DNA of 64,000 nucleotides, taken from positions 62,001 to 126,000 of the forward strand of contig VRMN01000010.1 of NCBI GenBank assembly GCA_008690995.1, read 5' to 3'. The first letter of the stretch is position 1, and each line of letters begins with the position of its first letter. The notes beneath the pieces were generated by a model. It was not told the origin of the DNA and did not search any database. It worked only from the letters and a program-made list of their open reading frames with translations. Below are positions 1 to 9,570 of the stretch, in pieces. The position numbers and the translations under genes were made by a program. Source of the DNA: Porphyridium purpureum (Eukaryota > Rhodophyta > Bangiophyceae > Porphyridiales > Porphyridiaceae).

Positions 1-37
1 GCGGGTGCGGGGACGCGGGACAGACTGAGACACCGCA

Positions 38-1951
38 ATGAGCGCCAAGCGCGGTGCGACGGGTACCGCGAGCGCGGCAGGCGCCGCGGGCGCCCGGCCA
101 GCAGGCAACGGGGCCCAGATGCCCGGCTCGTACGACGACGGCTTGCTCTATTCGGACGATTACGGCCCGTACGGCGAGAGCGTGCCTGCGGAAGGCGAGG
201 CATTTAGCGGGCCGGGATCGTTTGTTCGCACGCCGCTGCTGCTCTCGCCGCGTATGCACACGCCGGTGGGTGCGCCGTCCGTGCTCCAGGAGTGGCAGAA
301 CAATTCGAATGCTCGAAAATCTTCGGCGCCAGCGCCGCACAACGGTCACGGTAGAGCGGCATCGTACGGCACACACGCAGGCGCAGAAATGCCTCCCGCA
401 GCGACTCAGGCGATGTACTTGAACGCCGCACCGGAGCATGGCGCAATGAGTCGCCTCGCGGAGCCTGCGTTGGGCATGGGCGCCGCTCAGATGCTTGCTG
501 CGGCAGCGGCACCAAATGCCGCCGCAGCAAGCGCCCATTCTCCAGGTCTCACGGCTCCCGCGCCGTCACCCGCTGCGGCCGGGCTTGGGTTTTTGCAGCC
601 ACCTGCGATGCAGCAGCAGCAACAACAACAACTACAACAACAACAACAGCAGCAGCTGCAGCAGCTGCACGGCGACGCCATGTCCGTTGCATCCAGCGCA
701 GCGGAAAATGCAGCAGCCGCGGGGACCGGCAGCTTGCTGGCGCCGCGCACGGTTTCGAATGTTGGTCGGGTGCAGGTGGCCGGTGCACGCAATGAGCTGT
801 TTGCCGCGGGGAAGAAGCCCAACATTATGATGACGGGACTGCCGCGTTCGGGAAAAACGAGCATTCTCAGTGTCCTGTTCCAAAAAGTATCGCCGCACGA
901 AACGCTCTTCCTCGATTCATCAGACAAGGTGGTCAAGCACGAGATTGAAAACTCGGCGTTCTGCCAGTTCCAACTGTGGGATGTGCCCGGAGTGAATGGC
1001 AGCAGCAACGCCGCAAATGCATTCAGTCACACCGGTGCCAGCTTGAGTGTGCATTCGGTGGTATCAAACGACTCTGTTTTCTCCGACTGCGCGGCTGTGA
1101 TTTTTGTGATTGATGTGACGAGCGAGGAGACAGACGAGGCACTGCAACGACTTCATCACACCATCACTCGCGCGGTGGCGACCAACCCGAACGTTTTCAT
1201 CGAGGTCTTCATCCACAAGGCAGACGCGCTGACCGAAGAGCAAAAAGTGCAGTGTCAACGCGAGCTTCAGGGACGCATTGACGAGGAACTCGAGGAGGTA
1301 GGCTTGCCGGGTGTGAGTGCGCGCATCCGCTATCGAGCGACGTCTATCTTTGACCATTCGGTGTACGAGGCGTTCTCGCAAGTCGTGCAGAACCTCATTC
1401 CGGAGACGCACACGCTCGAGAGCATGCTCGACTTTTTGGTCAATAACTGCGGCATGGAAAAGGCGTTTTTATTTGACGTGGTCAGCAAACTTTACGTCGC
1501 GACGGACAGCACGCCGGTGCACCCGGAGGATTTTGAGCTGTGCTCGGACATGATTGAGGTGATCATTGACGTGAGCTGCATTTACGACTCTGGCCTGCAG
1601 GACGCCGCGCGTGCAAGTGGAAACGCGCAATGGTCCGGTGCGGATGCAGAGAACGCTGGCACAGGGAGCGGCGGTGGCGGGAACGGCAGCAGTAGTGCAG
1701 CAGCGGCGGACTCTAACCGCGCGCCGCCGCCGCCGGTCAACTTTGGATACCAAACGCATTCGTCCGCCACCATTCGGCTGAGCAACAACATGGTGTTGTA
1801 TCTCAAGGAGGTTTCTAACTATTTGGCGTTGTGTTGCATTGTACGTTCGGACGTGTTTGACGCTGCGCTCGGTCTCATCGAGTACAATGTTGGCGTTTTC
1901 AAAGAGGGTCTTCAGCGCGTCATCCAGTACCGCGTGGATTCCAACAGGTGA
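38..1951 (+). CDS. RagC/D-type small GTPase with poly-Q N-terminal extension
   Basis: This 637-residue protein has a Rag GTPase core. The P-loop GLPRSGKTS lies at residues 267-275, the G3-like WDVPG about 50 residues later, and HKAD serves as the G4 motif. The C-terminal part (about 440-637) matches the roadblock-type dimerisation region of RagC/D. Rag heterodimers recruit and regulate TORC1 at the lysosome/vacuole in response to amino acids; that role is inferred from the family. The first 260 residues are low complexity, Ala/Pro rich with a poly-Gln run at about 192-210, and a Gly/Ser insert interrupts the C-terminal domain. The ATG is supported by an in-frame stop at 26-28. It converges with the ARFRP1-like gene. 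The family call is firm; RagC/D rather than RagA/B is judged from the P-loop sequence and length. Confidence 0.85.
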   Translation: MSAKRGATGTASAAGAAGARPAGNGAQMPGSYDDGLLYSDDYGPYGESVPAEGEAFSGPGSFVRTPLLLSPRMHTPVGAPSVLQEWQNNSNARKSSAPAPHNGHGRAASYGTHAGAEMPPAATQAMYLNAAPEHGAMSRLAEPALGMGAAQMLAAAAAPNAAAASAHSPGLTAPAPSPAAAGLGFLQPPAMQQQQQQQLQQQQQQQLQQLHGDAMSVASSAAENAAAAGTGSLLAPRTVSNVGRVQVAGARNELFAAGKKPNIMMTGLPRSGKTSILSVLFQKVSPHETLFLDSSDKVVKHEIENSAFCQFQLWDVPGVNGSSNAANAFSHTGASLSVHSVVSNDSVFSDCAAVIFVIDVTSEETDEALQRLHHTITRAVATNPNVFIEVFIHKADALTEEQKVQCQRELQGRIDEELEEVGLPGVSARIRYRATSIFDHSVYEAFSQVVQNLIPETHTLESMLDFLVNNCGMEKAFLFDVVSKLYVATDSTPVHPEDFELCSDMIEVIIDVSCIYDSGLQDAARASGNAQWSGADAENAGTGSGGGGNGSSSAAAADSNRAPPPPVNFGYQTHSSATIRLSNNMVLYLKEVSNYLALCCIVRSDVFDAALGLIEYNVGVFKEGLQRVIQYRVDSNR

Positions 1952-2192
1952 CCGCGCCGAAGGTTCACACGGGGCCTGATTCCAATGGCAAATGTTTTCC
2001 ACAAGGCAACGAGAGCACGCCGATGATCTGCGAACAATGTGTGACGTTTCGCCGGTTAGATTTAGTGAGGTCGGAATTGACCATAAAGAATACTAGTGTT
2101 CATATACTTACATGTGCGCGTGCAAGAGAGCCAAAAGAAGCAACCACAAGTCAAATGGCCCGCATGTACGCTAATTGCCGTTGCTTACGTCT

Positions 2193-3038
2193 CTATGAGA
2201 GGACTCTGCTTGTGCTGGTGTTCTGGTTCATGCTCGTGTTTGACAGCTCGCCATCGGGCTGGGCGTCGTTGGCTTGTTGTTTTTGGACTCCTGATGACGC
2301 TTGCGTTAGTTCTGTGCTGGATGGCGGCAGAGTTCTTCTTTTCGTGGGGCCAGAATTGGTTGGGCTTGCGTTGGAGGCGTCCGCGGCCTCAAGCCCGGTG
2401 TGGCCGTCGCGCGGCGCAACCTCGCCATTTTCGATTTGCATACCGATCCGGCTCACAATCCACTCGAGCCCTTCGCGCACGCCGAGCTCTTCCGTGGCGA
2501 TGCATGGCAACACCAGCAGCGGACGGTCGTCGTGCATACCAAGGACGCTGCGCACAACGGAACTGACCTGCAGCAGGCTGATGTGTTCGGCGGCATCACT
2601 ACCCCCGGCGTCTATCTGGGCGGCCTGCACATCCTGTTTGTTGACATAGACAAGCAGAGGGCGGTTCTCGAGCGCCGGGCGAGCCAGCACAGCCTTGAGC
2701 GTCTGCTTGCTCTGGGCGAAACGCGCGAGGTCTGTGGCGTCGATGAGAAACACGACGCCGTCTGCCTGGTCGAGGTAGCGCTCCCAGATCGCGCGTAGCG
2801 CGGGCCTTCCTCCCAGGTCCCAGAGCAGCACGGAGGCGCCACACAGCGCGAGCTTTGCGACATTGAGCCCGACGGTGGGCTGGATCTTGTCCGGCTCGGT
2901 GCGCTCGCAGCCGGCAAACACGTGCTTGCACGCGTCCAGGTACGTGGTCTTGCCGCACCCTTCCTCGCCCAGCACAATCACCTTGCGCAGCGGCCGCTCC
3001 GTCATCTGCTTGAACACGCCATACGCCAGACCAAACAT
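2193..3038 (-). CDS. ARFRP1/Arl3p-like Arf-family GTPase
   Basis: This 281-residue Arf-family GTPase most resembles animal ARFRP1 and yeast Arl3p. G1 is GEEGCGKT (24-31), switch I contains KIQPTVGLNVA, G3 is WDLGG (about 74-78), G4 is NKQD (about 132), and REGLEWIV near the end of the fold is typical of ARFRP1. The protein begins Met-Phe with no Gly2, so it cannot be N-myristoylated; yeast Arl3p also begins Met-Phe and is N-acetylated for Golgi targeting. The start at 3038 was chosen because it reproduces the family N-terminus, although the frame stays open to 3170. A Ser/Thr-rich tail of roughly 60 residues extends past the usual end. Expected role is trans-Golgi trafficking upstream of Arl1 and GRIP golgins. 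Confidence 0.85.
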   Translation of the reverse strand: MFGLAYGVFKQMTERPLRKVIVLGEEGCGKTTYLDACKHVFAGCERTEPDKIQPTVGLNVAKLALCGASVLLWDLGGRPALRAIWERYLDQADGVVFLIDATDLARFAQSKQTLKAVLARPALENRPLLVYVNKQDVQAAQIDAGGSDAAEHISLLQVSSVVRSVLGMHDDRPLLVLPCIATEELGVREGLEWIVSRIGMQIENGEVAPRDGHTGLEAADASNASPTNSGPTKRRTLPPSSTELTQASSGVQKQQANDAQPDGELSNTSMNQNTSTSRVLS

Positions 3039-3864
3039 CGCGCCGCCGATTCCCCCGCCCTTCCTCCCTCTTTCCCCTCCTCCATCCCCCCCAACTCCCG
3101 CTCCTTCGTTCCCCCAAAGCCAAACGAAAAAAAACGGCCTGCCGCGCCTGTACCGCACTTTCATACTCAAACCGCGCTATTCTGATAGTGTACAGTTGCG
3201 CACTCACCTCGACCAGCAGTACCCTTTGTACAGCGCGTACAGTGTGTACACCGAGCACAGTGGTTGCGGCTGGCTGCGGAAACCACGGGCGGCATCGGAA
3301 AGAACGAGTTTCGCTCCTGCGAATCAACCGCAGACATTTACAAACCCAACCACGACACACTCGGTGTGGCCTGTGAATCCCAGGCACGGCACAAGCAGGT
3401 CCTATGCCTACCACCAATCACGCGCGCGCTTGCGGCGGTTCTCCATCCCAGCGCTCTCTTCAATTTATCGGACTACCGTCTCTCCAGGCACTTCGCTTTC
3501 TGCGTTCCGATTCCTTATCGGTTCGGTTCGGTTCGGTTTGGTTTTCCGGCGCTCATCGGAGCAGCTGATGTGAAGTACAGTTAGAAGTACAGCGAAATGG
3601 CGGCTAGGGTTACTCTGAGCGGTGGAGCGTGGTGATCCCGCGCGCGACGTGATGGCGATGCGGTGTGGCAGTTGCTGTGCGATTGCGGCGGTGGATGCTG
3701 AGTTGGTCCTAAAAGACGGTCAGTTGGCGCAGCGCGCTCGCGCGCACGTGCGTGCCACAGCGCGCTTCAAACAAGGATTACACAGACAAACGGAACAGAA
3801 CAGAACGGAACGGAACGGAACGCAGACAGGTCTGGGTAGCTGTTGTAGAGGAACGGTCCGCCGC
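3039..3864. other. Divergent intergenic region with GTACAG boxes
   Basis: This stretch separates the ARFRP1-like gene (minus) from the NDUFAF6-like gene (plus). It holds GTACAG boxes at about 3190-3255 and 3574-3592, a short GGTTC pentanucleotide run at about 3521-3540 and a GGAAC run at about 3791-3821. The second run lies just upstream of the chosen NDUFAF6 start. No further gene is supported. Confidence 0.6.
3186..3257 (+). promoter_or_regulatory. GTACAG box cluster upstream of NDUFAF6-like gene
   Basis: Several GTACAG or GTAC boxes occur within about 70 bp, most reading toward the plus-strand gene. A further pair lies at 3574-3592. They belong to the window-wide motif described in the findings. 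The promoter role is inference. Confidence 0.4.
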
Positions 3865-5073
3865 ATGGATTGTGCGGCCGGCGGCTGTCTCAAGAGACTC
3901 GTGCGGCCATGGTTTGCGGCGCAGCGCGGCATGTTCGCGCCGGACAGGCAGAGCCGCGGCTGGCAACGGCGCGCACTCGCAGTCGCCGCGCCGTCGGCCA
4001 CACACACGGCTCCGTCTGGCGCCATGAGCCGCAAGCACGCGCTCTCGTACTGCATGGAGCTGATGCGTCAACATGAGCGGCTCCAGTTCTTCGCCCACCT
4101 GCTCCAGCCAACAGATATCAAACCGCTGCATGCAGGGCTGCGCGCATTGCGCATCGAACTGTTGCGTGCGGTCTCGCCCGTGTCCGTGCACGCCGACCCT
4201 CAACGCGCGGTGCAGCGCGATTTGTCAAGTATACAGCCAGCAGACCTCAAGCGGCTCCGCCTCGAATGGATCCGGGCGGGGCTGCAGCAGGTCATGGACA
4301 CACGGGCCCAAGACAAGGCACAGATGCAGAATCTGGGCTCTCCCGTCTTGCAACTGCTGGCAGAAGAACTGCACGGAACACACGCAGGCCAAGAGCGCCG
4401 CGTTTCGCGCATGTGGCTGACGCGGCTCGTGGACTCCGCGGAGGCGCGGCTGGATGCCATGCAGCGAGCATACATGTGGGAGTCGACCGCCCAGCTGGAG
4501 GCCGAGCTGGGGGACAAGGACCACGCAGGCGTGCTGCGCCTTCAGCTCGAGGCCATGAACGTTCGCAGCTCGATCTGCGATCATGCCGCCGCCCACCTTG
4601 GCAATGCGCTAGCCATTGTCGAGAATCTTGCTGCGTCCGCGTCGCTCGCACGACAGGCCAAAGTGAGCGTGCCGCGCGATGTTGTGCAAAAATGCGACGC
4701 ACAACCGGCGTTCTGGTTCAAGTATGTCGGCTCTCATTCGAGTGGCGAGCGTTCGGACAACACGCTGGAATCAGATGAGGCCAAGCAGCTGGATGCGTGG
4801 ACGCATGCGCACTACGAGCTCGCGTGCCAGGCGAAGCAGCATCTGCACACGGCACGCAGCTTCGAGACGGCCATCCGAGAAAAGTCTCGCGAGCACGCGC
4901 GCGCAGCGTCGTGCGCTTTCCTTGGCGGCGCAGCCATCGCCGAGCGATTCCTGCTAACATTCGAGCGCACAGCGAGCTTCAATCCTGTCCTGCTGCCCGC
5001 CGCTGGCCTCAGTGCGAGCCCAGTGCCTGTCCAATGGCGCATGGCGCGCAACCGCCTGCTGCGCACATTTTGA
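3865..5073 (+). CDS. NDUFAF6-like complex I assembly factor
   Basis: This 402-residue protein matches NDUFAF6 (C8orf38), a mitochondrial phytoene-synthase-fold protein needed for assembly of complex I around ND1. Recognisable blocks are ALSYCMELMRQHERLQFFA, the following ALR-x-ELLRA helix, a DHAAAHLGNALAIVENL segment matching human DHAASHIGKAQGIVTCL, and the HLHTARSF motif near the C-terminus. The N-terminal 50 residues are Arg-rich with few acidic residues, consistent with a mitochondrial presequence. The ATG at 3865 was chosen because it gives that presequence; an upstream open frame to 3622 adds only low-complexity sequence. The Asp-rich prenyl-synthase motifs are absent, as expected for this non-catalytic branch. 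The PPR-TrmB gene follows 156 bp downstream on the same strand. Confidence 0.8.
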   Translation: MDCAAGGCLKRLVRPWFAAQRGMFAPDRQSRGWQRRALAVAAPSATHTAPSGAMSRKHALSYCMELMRQHERLQFFAHLLQPTDIKPLHAGLRALRIELLRAVSPVSVHADPQRAVQRDLSSIQPADLKRLRLEWIRAGLQQVMDTRAQDKAQMQNLGSPVLQLLAEELHGTHAGQERRVSRMWLTRLVDSAEARLDAMQRAYMWESTAQLEAELGDKDHAGVLRLQLEAMNVRSSICDHAAAHLGNALAIVENLAASASLARQAKVSVPRDVVQKCDAQPAFWFKYVGSHSSGERSDNTLESDEAKQLDAWTHAHYELACQAKQHLHTARSFETAIREKSREHARAASCAFLGGAAIAERFLLTFERTASFNPVLLPAAGLSASPVPVQWRMARNRLLRTF

Positions 5074-5229
5074 TTCGCACATGCGTGGCACAGGCTCATG
5101 AGCGCGAGGCGTGCGCTCTTTGCCGGCAATGCCTCACACAGTAAAAGAACTTGATTATCCATCGTTCACGCTCGCCCTCGGCGTTGCATCCGCTTGCAGC
5201 AAGAGCCCGAGTGAATCCCCGGCAGAAAC

Positions 5230-7035
5230 ATGGCGAAGCGGCGGCGGTCAGACGTCAGCAATGCAAAGGCGGTCGAGCCGCGGCACGTCCGCGAGCCTGT
5301 ACAGGAGATTCTAGAGCAGGCGCGAAAGCGTGCAGATGCCGGGGAGGAGCGCGGGCGCGCCGCGCTGGATGCCGCATTGCGTTCGCGCCGCATCCTGGAG
5401 GTGAACCGAGTGGTGGGTGAGCTCGGGAAGGCCAGGTACCTAAACTTGATTCATGACATACCGGCGCGCATGTCGCGTGAACCGTTTCGCTTGCAGCCGT
5501 CTGTGCACACGTTCAGCAACATCATTAACACGTGCGTGCGCTGCGGTGATCTGCCGCTCGCACGGAGAACTGTGGAACAGATGGCCGAGCAGTTTGGAGT
5601 GCGCCCAAACCAGGTCACGCTGACTGCTCTGCTCAAGGGGGAGGCGCAAGCGCCGGTGCGCTCCATGTCGTCAGCTATGGAAGTTTTCCAGCGGCTATGC
5701 GACGAACATGCGGGTTTAAAGTTGGATACGAACCTCCGCACGATCAACACCATGCTCCGTGGCTGCGTCCGCATGTGCGACATGCGTGCCGCCAAATCAC
5801 TGATGAAGCTCGTCAAGCAAATATGGAAGACTGGCCAGCAACAGGATGCACAGGCCGAAGTCGATCTGGGCTTTGGCGCGGCGTTCGAGTATTACATCAA
5901 GGTTCTGTGCTACAATGCGCGGCCGCGCCGCGCACACAAAGTGTTGCGCAAGATGCAGCGTCGTCACATTGCCTCACCGACGCCGCCCATGCTGTGCGAG
6001 CTGGCCTGCGCCTACGCGCTGCTCGGCAATGTGGCCGCGAGCCGTTCCGTTCTTTCCTTGGCCGCGGGACGTGCAGCAACACCAGCTGCACAGGGGTCTA
6101 GACCCACAGACTCACTGCAGCTCTTCAATCGATTGCGCGACCAGCAGGCAGACATCTCCCTGATGCGCGTAGAGCGCTTTCTGAATGATTCTTCGCTGGG
6201 GAGCCGCGAGCGCTCATCCATTGCCGCGCAGGTTGAGCGCGGCGGGTTTTGGTCACATCCTCGTGTCATTCTAGATGACGATGAAGACAATGAGTTTTCC
6301 GAGCTCCCGCCGCTCAAGTTTCACAAGCTGTTTGGGGACCGGAAGGCCGTCAAGGTGGAGATTTGCAGCGGGCACGGCGACTGGGTGACATCGCGCGCCC
6401 GCGCGGACGCAAGCACAGGTGAGAGCATATGCAACTGGGTGGCAGTGGAGATGAGGTTGGACCGGGTGTACCAGACGTGGGCAAAAGCCCTTCTGGATGG
6501 CGTGCGTAACTTGGCAGTGCTTGGCGGCACGGCACAGCGCATGCTTCGGCGCATGCAGAACCACTCGGTTGCGGAAGTCTTTGTGAACTTTCCGGACCCG
6601 CCACCTCCATATCTACAGGAGAACAAGCTTGTGTTGCTTGACGCTGCGTTCATGCAGCAGGTGCTGCGCGTGCTACAACCCGGTGGTGTGCTCACCATTG
6701 TCACAGACGACGCCCTGTACGCTGGCTGCGCTGAAGATCAACTGCGAAAAGTTCTTCTCGAGGCGCAAGCGAACGCTCGCATTGCTCATGTTGCGGAAGG
6801 TATTGAACCGTTTGTGGTGCTCACAGCGCAACGTGCAGGACAGGAAAATGAAGAGGAAGGCCGAACAGAAGGAGGACATGACACACCAACAGCCAGAGAG
6901 GGAGCTGCAGCGCTATCCTCTCGATCATTCTTCTCCGGGGATCTGCCGCACGATTATGGCAACAGCTACTTTGACTCGATGTGGAAGAATGGCAACCGTA
7001 CGCGCCGCTTCTTTATGCAGATACAGAAAAAATAG
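5230..7035 (+). CDS. PPR - tRNA (guanine-N7)-methyltransferase (TrmB-like) fusion
   Basis: This 601-residue protein joins two modules. Residues about 85-290 contain helical pentatricopeptide-type repeats, for example VHTFSNIINTCVRCGDLPLA and NLRTINTMLRGCVRMCDMRAA. Residues about 370-600 form a TrmB/METTL1-like SAM methyltransferase, with VEICSGHGDWV as the SAM-binding motif I and the family signature FVNFPDPPPPY followed by LQPGGVLTIVTDDALY. TrmB enzymes make m7G46 in tRNA variable loops. PPR modules bind organellar RNA, so an organellar tRNA target is the natural inference. PPR-TrmB fusions are, to my knowledge, known in some algae. The N-terminus does not look like a strong transit peptide. 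An acidic DDDEDNE linker precedes the methyltransferase. A His/Arg-rich second substrate motif usual in TrmB is replaced by PPPYLQENK. Confidence 0.85.
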   Translation: MAKRRRSDVSNAKAVEPRHVREPVQEILEQARKRADAGEERGRAALDAALRSRRILEVNRVVGELGKARYLNLIHDIPARMSREPFRLQPSVHTFSNIINTCVRCGDLPLARRTVEQMAEQFGVRPNQVTLTALLKGEAQAPVRSMSSAMEVFQRLCDEHAGLKLDTNLRTINTMLRGCVRMCDMRAAKSLMKLVKQIWKTGQQQDAQAEVDLGFGAAFEYYIKVLCYNARPRRAHKVLRKMQRRHIASPTPPMLCELACAYALLGNVAASRSVLSLAAGRAATPAAQGSRPTDSLQLFNRLRDQQADISLMRVERFLNDSSLGSRERSSIAAQVERGGFWSHPRVILDDDEDNEFSELPPLKFHKLFGDRKAVKVEICSGHGDWVTSRARADASTGESICNWVAVEMRLDRVYQTWAKALLDGVRNLAVLGGTAQRMLRRMQNHSVAEVFVNFPDPPPPYLQENKLVLLDAAFMQQVLRVLQPGGVLTIVTDDALYAGCAEDQLRKVLLEAQANARIAHVAEGIEPFVVLTAQRAGQENEEEGRTEGGHDTPTAREGAAALSSRSFFSGDLPHDYGNSYFDSMWKNGNRTRRFFMQIQKK

Positions 7036-7701
7036 CGAGTGAGTTGTCGTTCAAGTTGAATGTCCCACTTGAGTGTTGTCCAGGCCCCGCATCGTCGTGG
7101 ATGTGATGGATTCGCGCACGCCGCGACCCTGTGCCATCTGAAGGAGGCCTTGGCTGCTGGCGTCGCTCGAGCCTATGCTTCGTTCGCAATACAGCCGTCT
7201 TCTCGAAGCGGTTTGGTTTCGTGCAAGAGAAGAGGATTGTGGAGGAGCAGATTTGGCGCGTCCCGCCCGATTCTACTGTTGCGGGTCGAATGCCTTTGTG
7301 ACTGCAAATGCGATGTGCTAATGTTGGTCAGAAATAGAGGAGCAGAGAAGAGGTTTTGGAAGACGAGGCGCGCATGTGCATGTGCGTGGTTGATTCACGA
7401 GGCCACAGCCTGTCTCACTTGCAGTGGTCATGGATATCCGAAAACCGTTGTGTGATCGTTTCAGAGCACAGAGTACGTTCAGCGGCAACGCTTTGCAAGA
7501 ATTCGGGTGTTGCCATTTACATAGCGGTTTCGTTGGCTGGAAGAGTGTGTTGAAAGCGTTTCGCTGAAAGCACTTGATACCTCTTAACGTCGCAGGACGT
7601 CTAGGTAGAGAACAGAGGAAAGAGTAGCGCATCGTTCTGTTCAAAAGCCATTCAATAAAAGAAAAACTATTATGAGTTCTTTGATAAAGTACGTGCCAAA
7701 C
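7036..7701. other. Intergenic region with a possible decayed GNAT-like tail
   Basis: No intact gene is visible. Between about 7060 and 7290 two plus-strand frames read in succession like the end of a GNAT acetyltransferase. The first gives CHLKEALAAGVARAYAS and a shifted frame gives RNTAVFSKRFGFVQEKR. This could be a frameshifted relic of a host gene or coincidence. The rest is unremarkable. Confidence 0.25.
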
Positions 7702-8658
7702 TCAGTCAAACCACTGCAGGCCCTTGATCTGCGGCGCTGCGGTCTCTGTATTCTTCCGCACAAGGTGCCACTCGTGGAAGTTCTTTGTCTTATGGTCGGG
7801 GTGTCGCACACGACCCTTGCAATATTCGTTTCCATCGAGCACTGCGATTGTATCAGCTACATGTGGACGACCGGTGAGCACAGCCTGCGTCACGCCCAAC
7901 CCACATTCCATATGCAGATTCCAGCCAGATACATTGTCCAGTCTGGCGGCCAGCTTGCGGTCCACGCGCGTGAAAAACCACTCGCCCTGTCGAACAACGC
8001 TCGCGCTGCTCACGTTCTTGAGTGCCTTGGGTTTCAGGTCCTCGCGAGCCTGCGCCACCTTGGTTGCCGCCTTTGGCAGCTGGCAGACAAAGAGGTGCTG
8101 CTCGTCCATACCCACCAAGAAGTGCTTGACCTCGCCACCGGTCTTCTGCGTGATTGTCTCGTCGCGGTATGCGCCCAATTTGGGGTCCCAGACAGTACGC
8201 CTGATGTTGATCTCTCGTTCAGGCTCGTCCACTTTGAGGACAGCTTGCCGCAGTGCACGGTTGGAGTCGAGAAACTCCACGCTGTTGCCCTGTCCTGCAT
8301 ACACCTGGAATTGCTCTTGACTCCTTTCATTCTTTCCGTTTTTCTTATTGCTCTTGCGGATATCCATGAGGAACGCCTCGCTGCCGTTCAACCCGAATGA
8401 GCGTCCAGCAAACTCTTCCGGCGTCGCGCATACGCGAGCAGGAAGGTCCGCCTCCCGGAAACCGGTCGACAGCTTTGCTCGCTCCTTCGCGTCCATGACT
8501 GGCACTCTCAGAATTTGCTTCCTTAATTTCACAAGTCTCGCCTTGCCTTTTTGCTCGGTGCTTTCCTCCGGGTCCAAGATCCGGAAATCAACGCCTCGAG
8601 CAGCGAACTGCTCGCTTGTGACTCTACCTCTTGTCCACCTCACCACGTCGCTCGGCAT
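7702..8658 (-). CDS. Conserved protein of unknown function with RHPDHKT motif
   Basis: I cannot name this 318-residue protein. Its C-terminal 100 residues show a recognisable motif series: RQGEWFFTRV (about 225), then PHVAD, a short strand, GRVRHPDHKT, and WHLVRKNTE near the end. Similar strings occur in bacterial proteins of unknown function, so this block is probably a domain shared with prokaryotes. Residues 30-125 are basic and charged, and a QEQFQVYAGQGNSVEF segment follows. There is no signal peptide or membrane segment. The start ATG at 8658 is the only long-ORF start. About 250 bp upstream lie two GTACAG boxes 11 bp apart in the sense orientation, so the gene is probably expressed. 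Transfer from bacteria is possible but not shown. Confidence 0.65.
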   Translation of the reverse strand: MPSDVVRWTRGRVTSEQFAARGVDFRILDPEESTEQKGKARLVKLRKQILRVPVMDAKERAKLSTGFREADLPARVCATPEEFAGRSFGLNGSEAFLMDIRKSNKKNGKNERSQEQFQVYAGQGNSVEFLDSNRALRQAVLKVDEPEREINIRRTVWDPKLGAYRDETITQKTGGEVKHFLVGMDEQHLFVCQLPKAATKVAQAREDLKPKALKNVSSASVVRQGEWFFTRVDRKLAARLDNVSGWNLHMECGLGVTQAVLTGRPHVADTIAVLDGNEYCKGRVRHPDHKTKNFHEWHLVRKNTETAAPQIKGLQWFD

Positions 8659-8904
8659 GGCGCACGGGCGTCCTGAAATACCCCGCCGCAGCCCGGACGT
8701 TCATTGTCACGTCCGCGACAACATGCCCATTCGCCAGCCGTGCATCTTGTTCGCCACGGCACGCGGCGCGCGCCACGTGGCAACCAGACTTGTTTCCCAG
8801 GCCCGAGCCATACATGACGCAGCGCCAGCGGCGCACCAAAGTCAACCTGCTCACGTTGGCATCGAGCTGCGTTCTAACGCTCAGCGCCACCTCCCCATCT
8901 CGCA

Positions 8905-8926
8905 CTGTACCTTTACTGTACCGTAA
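8905..8926 (-). promoter_or_regulatory. Pair of GTACAG boxes 11 bp apart
   Basis: On the minus strand the sequence reads GTACAG twice with 11-bp spacing, about 250 bp upstream of the RHPDHKT protein start and in its sense orientation. The spacing equals the period of the long array at 51561-51747. The promoter role is inferred. Confidence 0.4.
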
Positions 8927-9007
8927 GAAACCACATCCCGGTTTTAAACCGATAAACCGAATGCGGTTACGCGGCGTACCGGTTTCGGATCTGGCGCGAA
9001 ATGCTCC

Positions 9008-9044
9008 AAACCGCCAAACCGCCAAACCGCCAAACCGCCAAACT
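9008..9044 (+). repeat. AAACCGCC tandem repeat
   Basis: About four copies of the octamer AAACCGCC occur head to tail. This is a simple direct repeat with no coding potential. Confidence 0.8.
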
Positions 9045-9570
9045 GTCGAACCCGAGGAATCTTGCCGCACCTCATGCGAATCGCCCGTGCCAGACCAGAT
9101 TCTCACGGCTGTGCGAGACAAACCTCTTATTCTACCAGTCTCTCGTCCATCCATACCCAAGCATCACGGCATTGACCGCCACGCCGAGCGCCGCGCTCCT
9201 TGGAAGGCTAGATACGAATCGCATCCGGGACACGTTCTCCCAGTTCTCCACTCGCCACGCTGCGGCACTCTTGAAGCGCATGCGGTCGTTTATCGGTTTC
9301 CCGGGTAGCCGTTATCTCCGTTAACCGATCTGCCGCGCGCGCCACAATTCTCACGATCGTGATGGGGGTACAGCTCGTGGAATCGTTTGCTATAAAAGAA
9401 CCCCGTTTTAATAGAAAGACGCATTCGAACGTTACTGGGAAAGAGAGCGGTTTGAGTATGAAACGAGTGTGCGGGAAATGACCGCGTTGGAAGGGGGTAC
9501 AGTGGTGGGAATAAAGTGAGGCGGCGCCAGACGCGCGCGTGTTGCCGCGTGTGTTGCGGCAACAAGCGAA

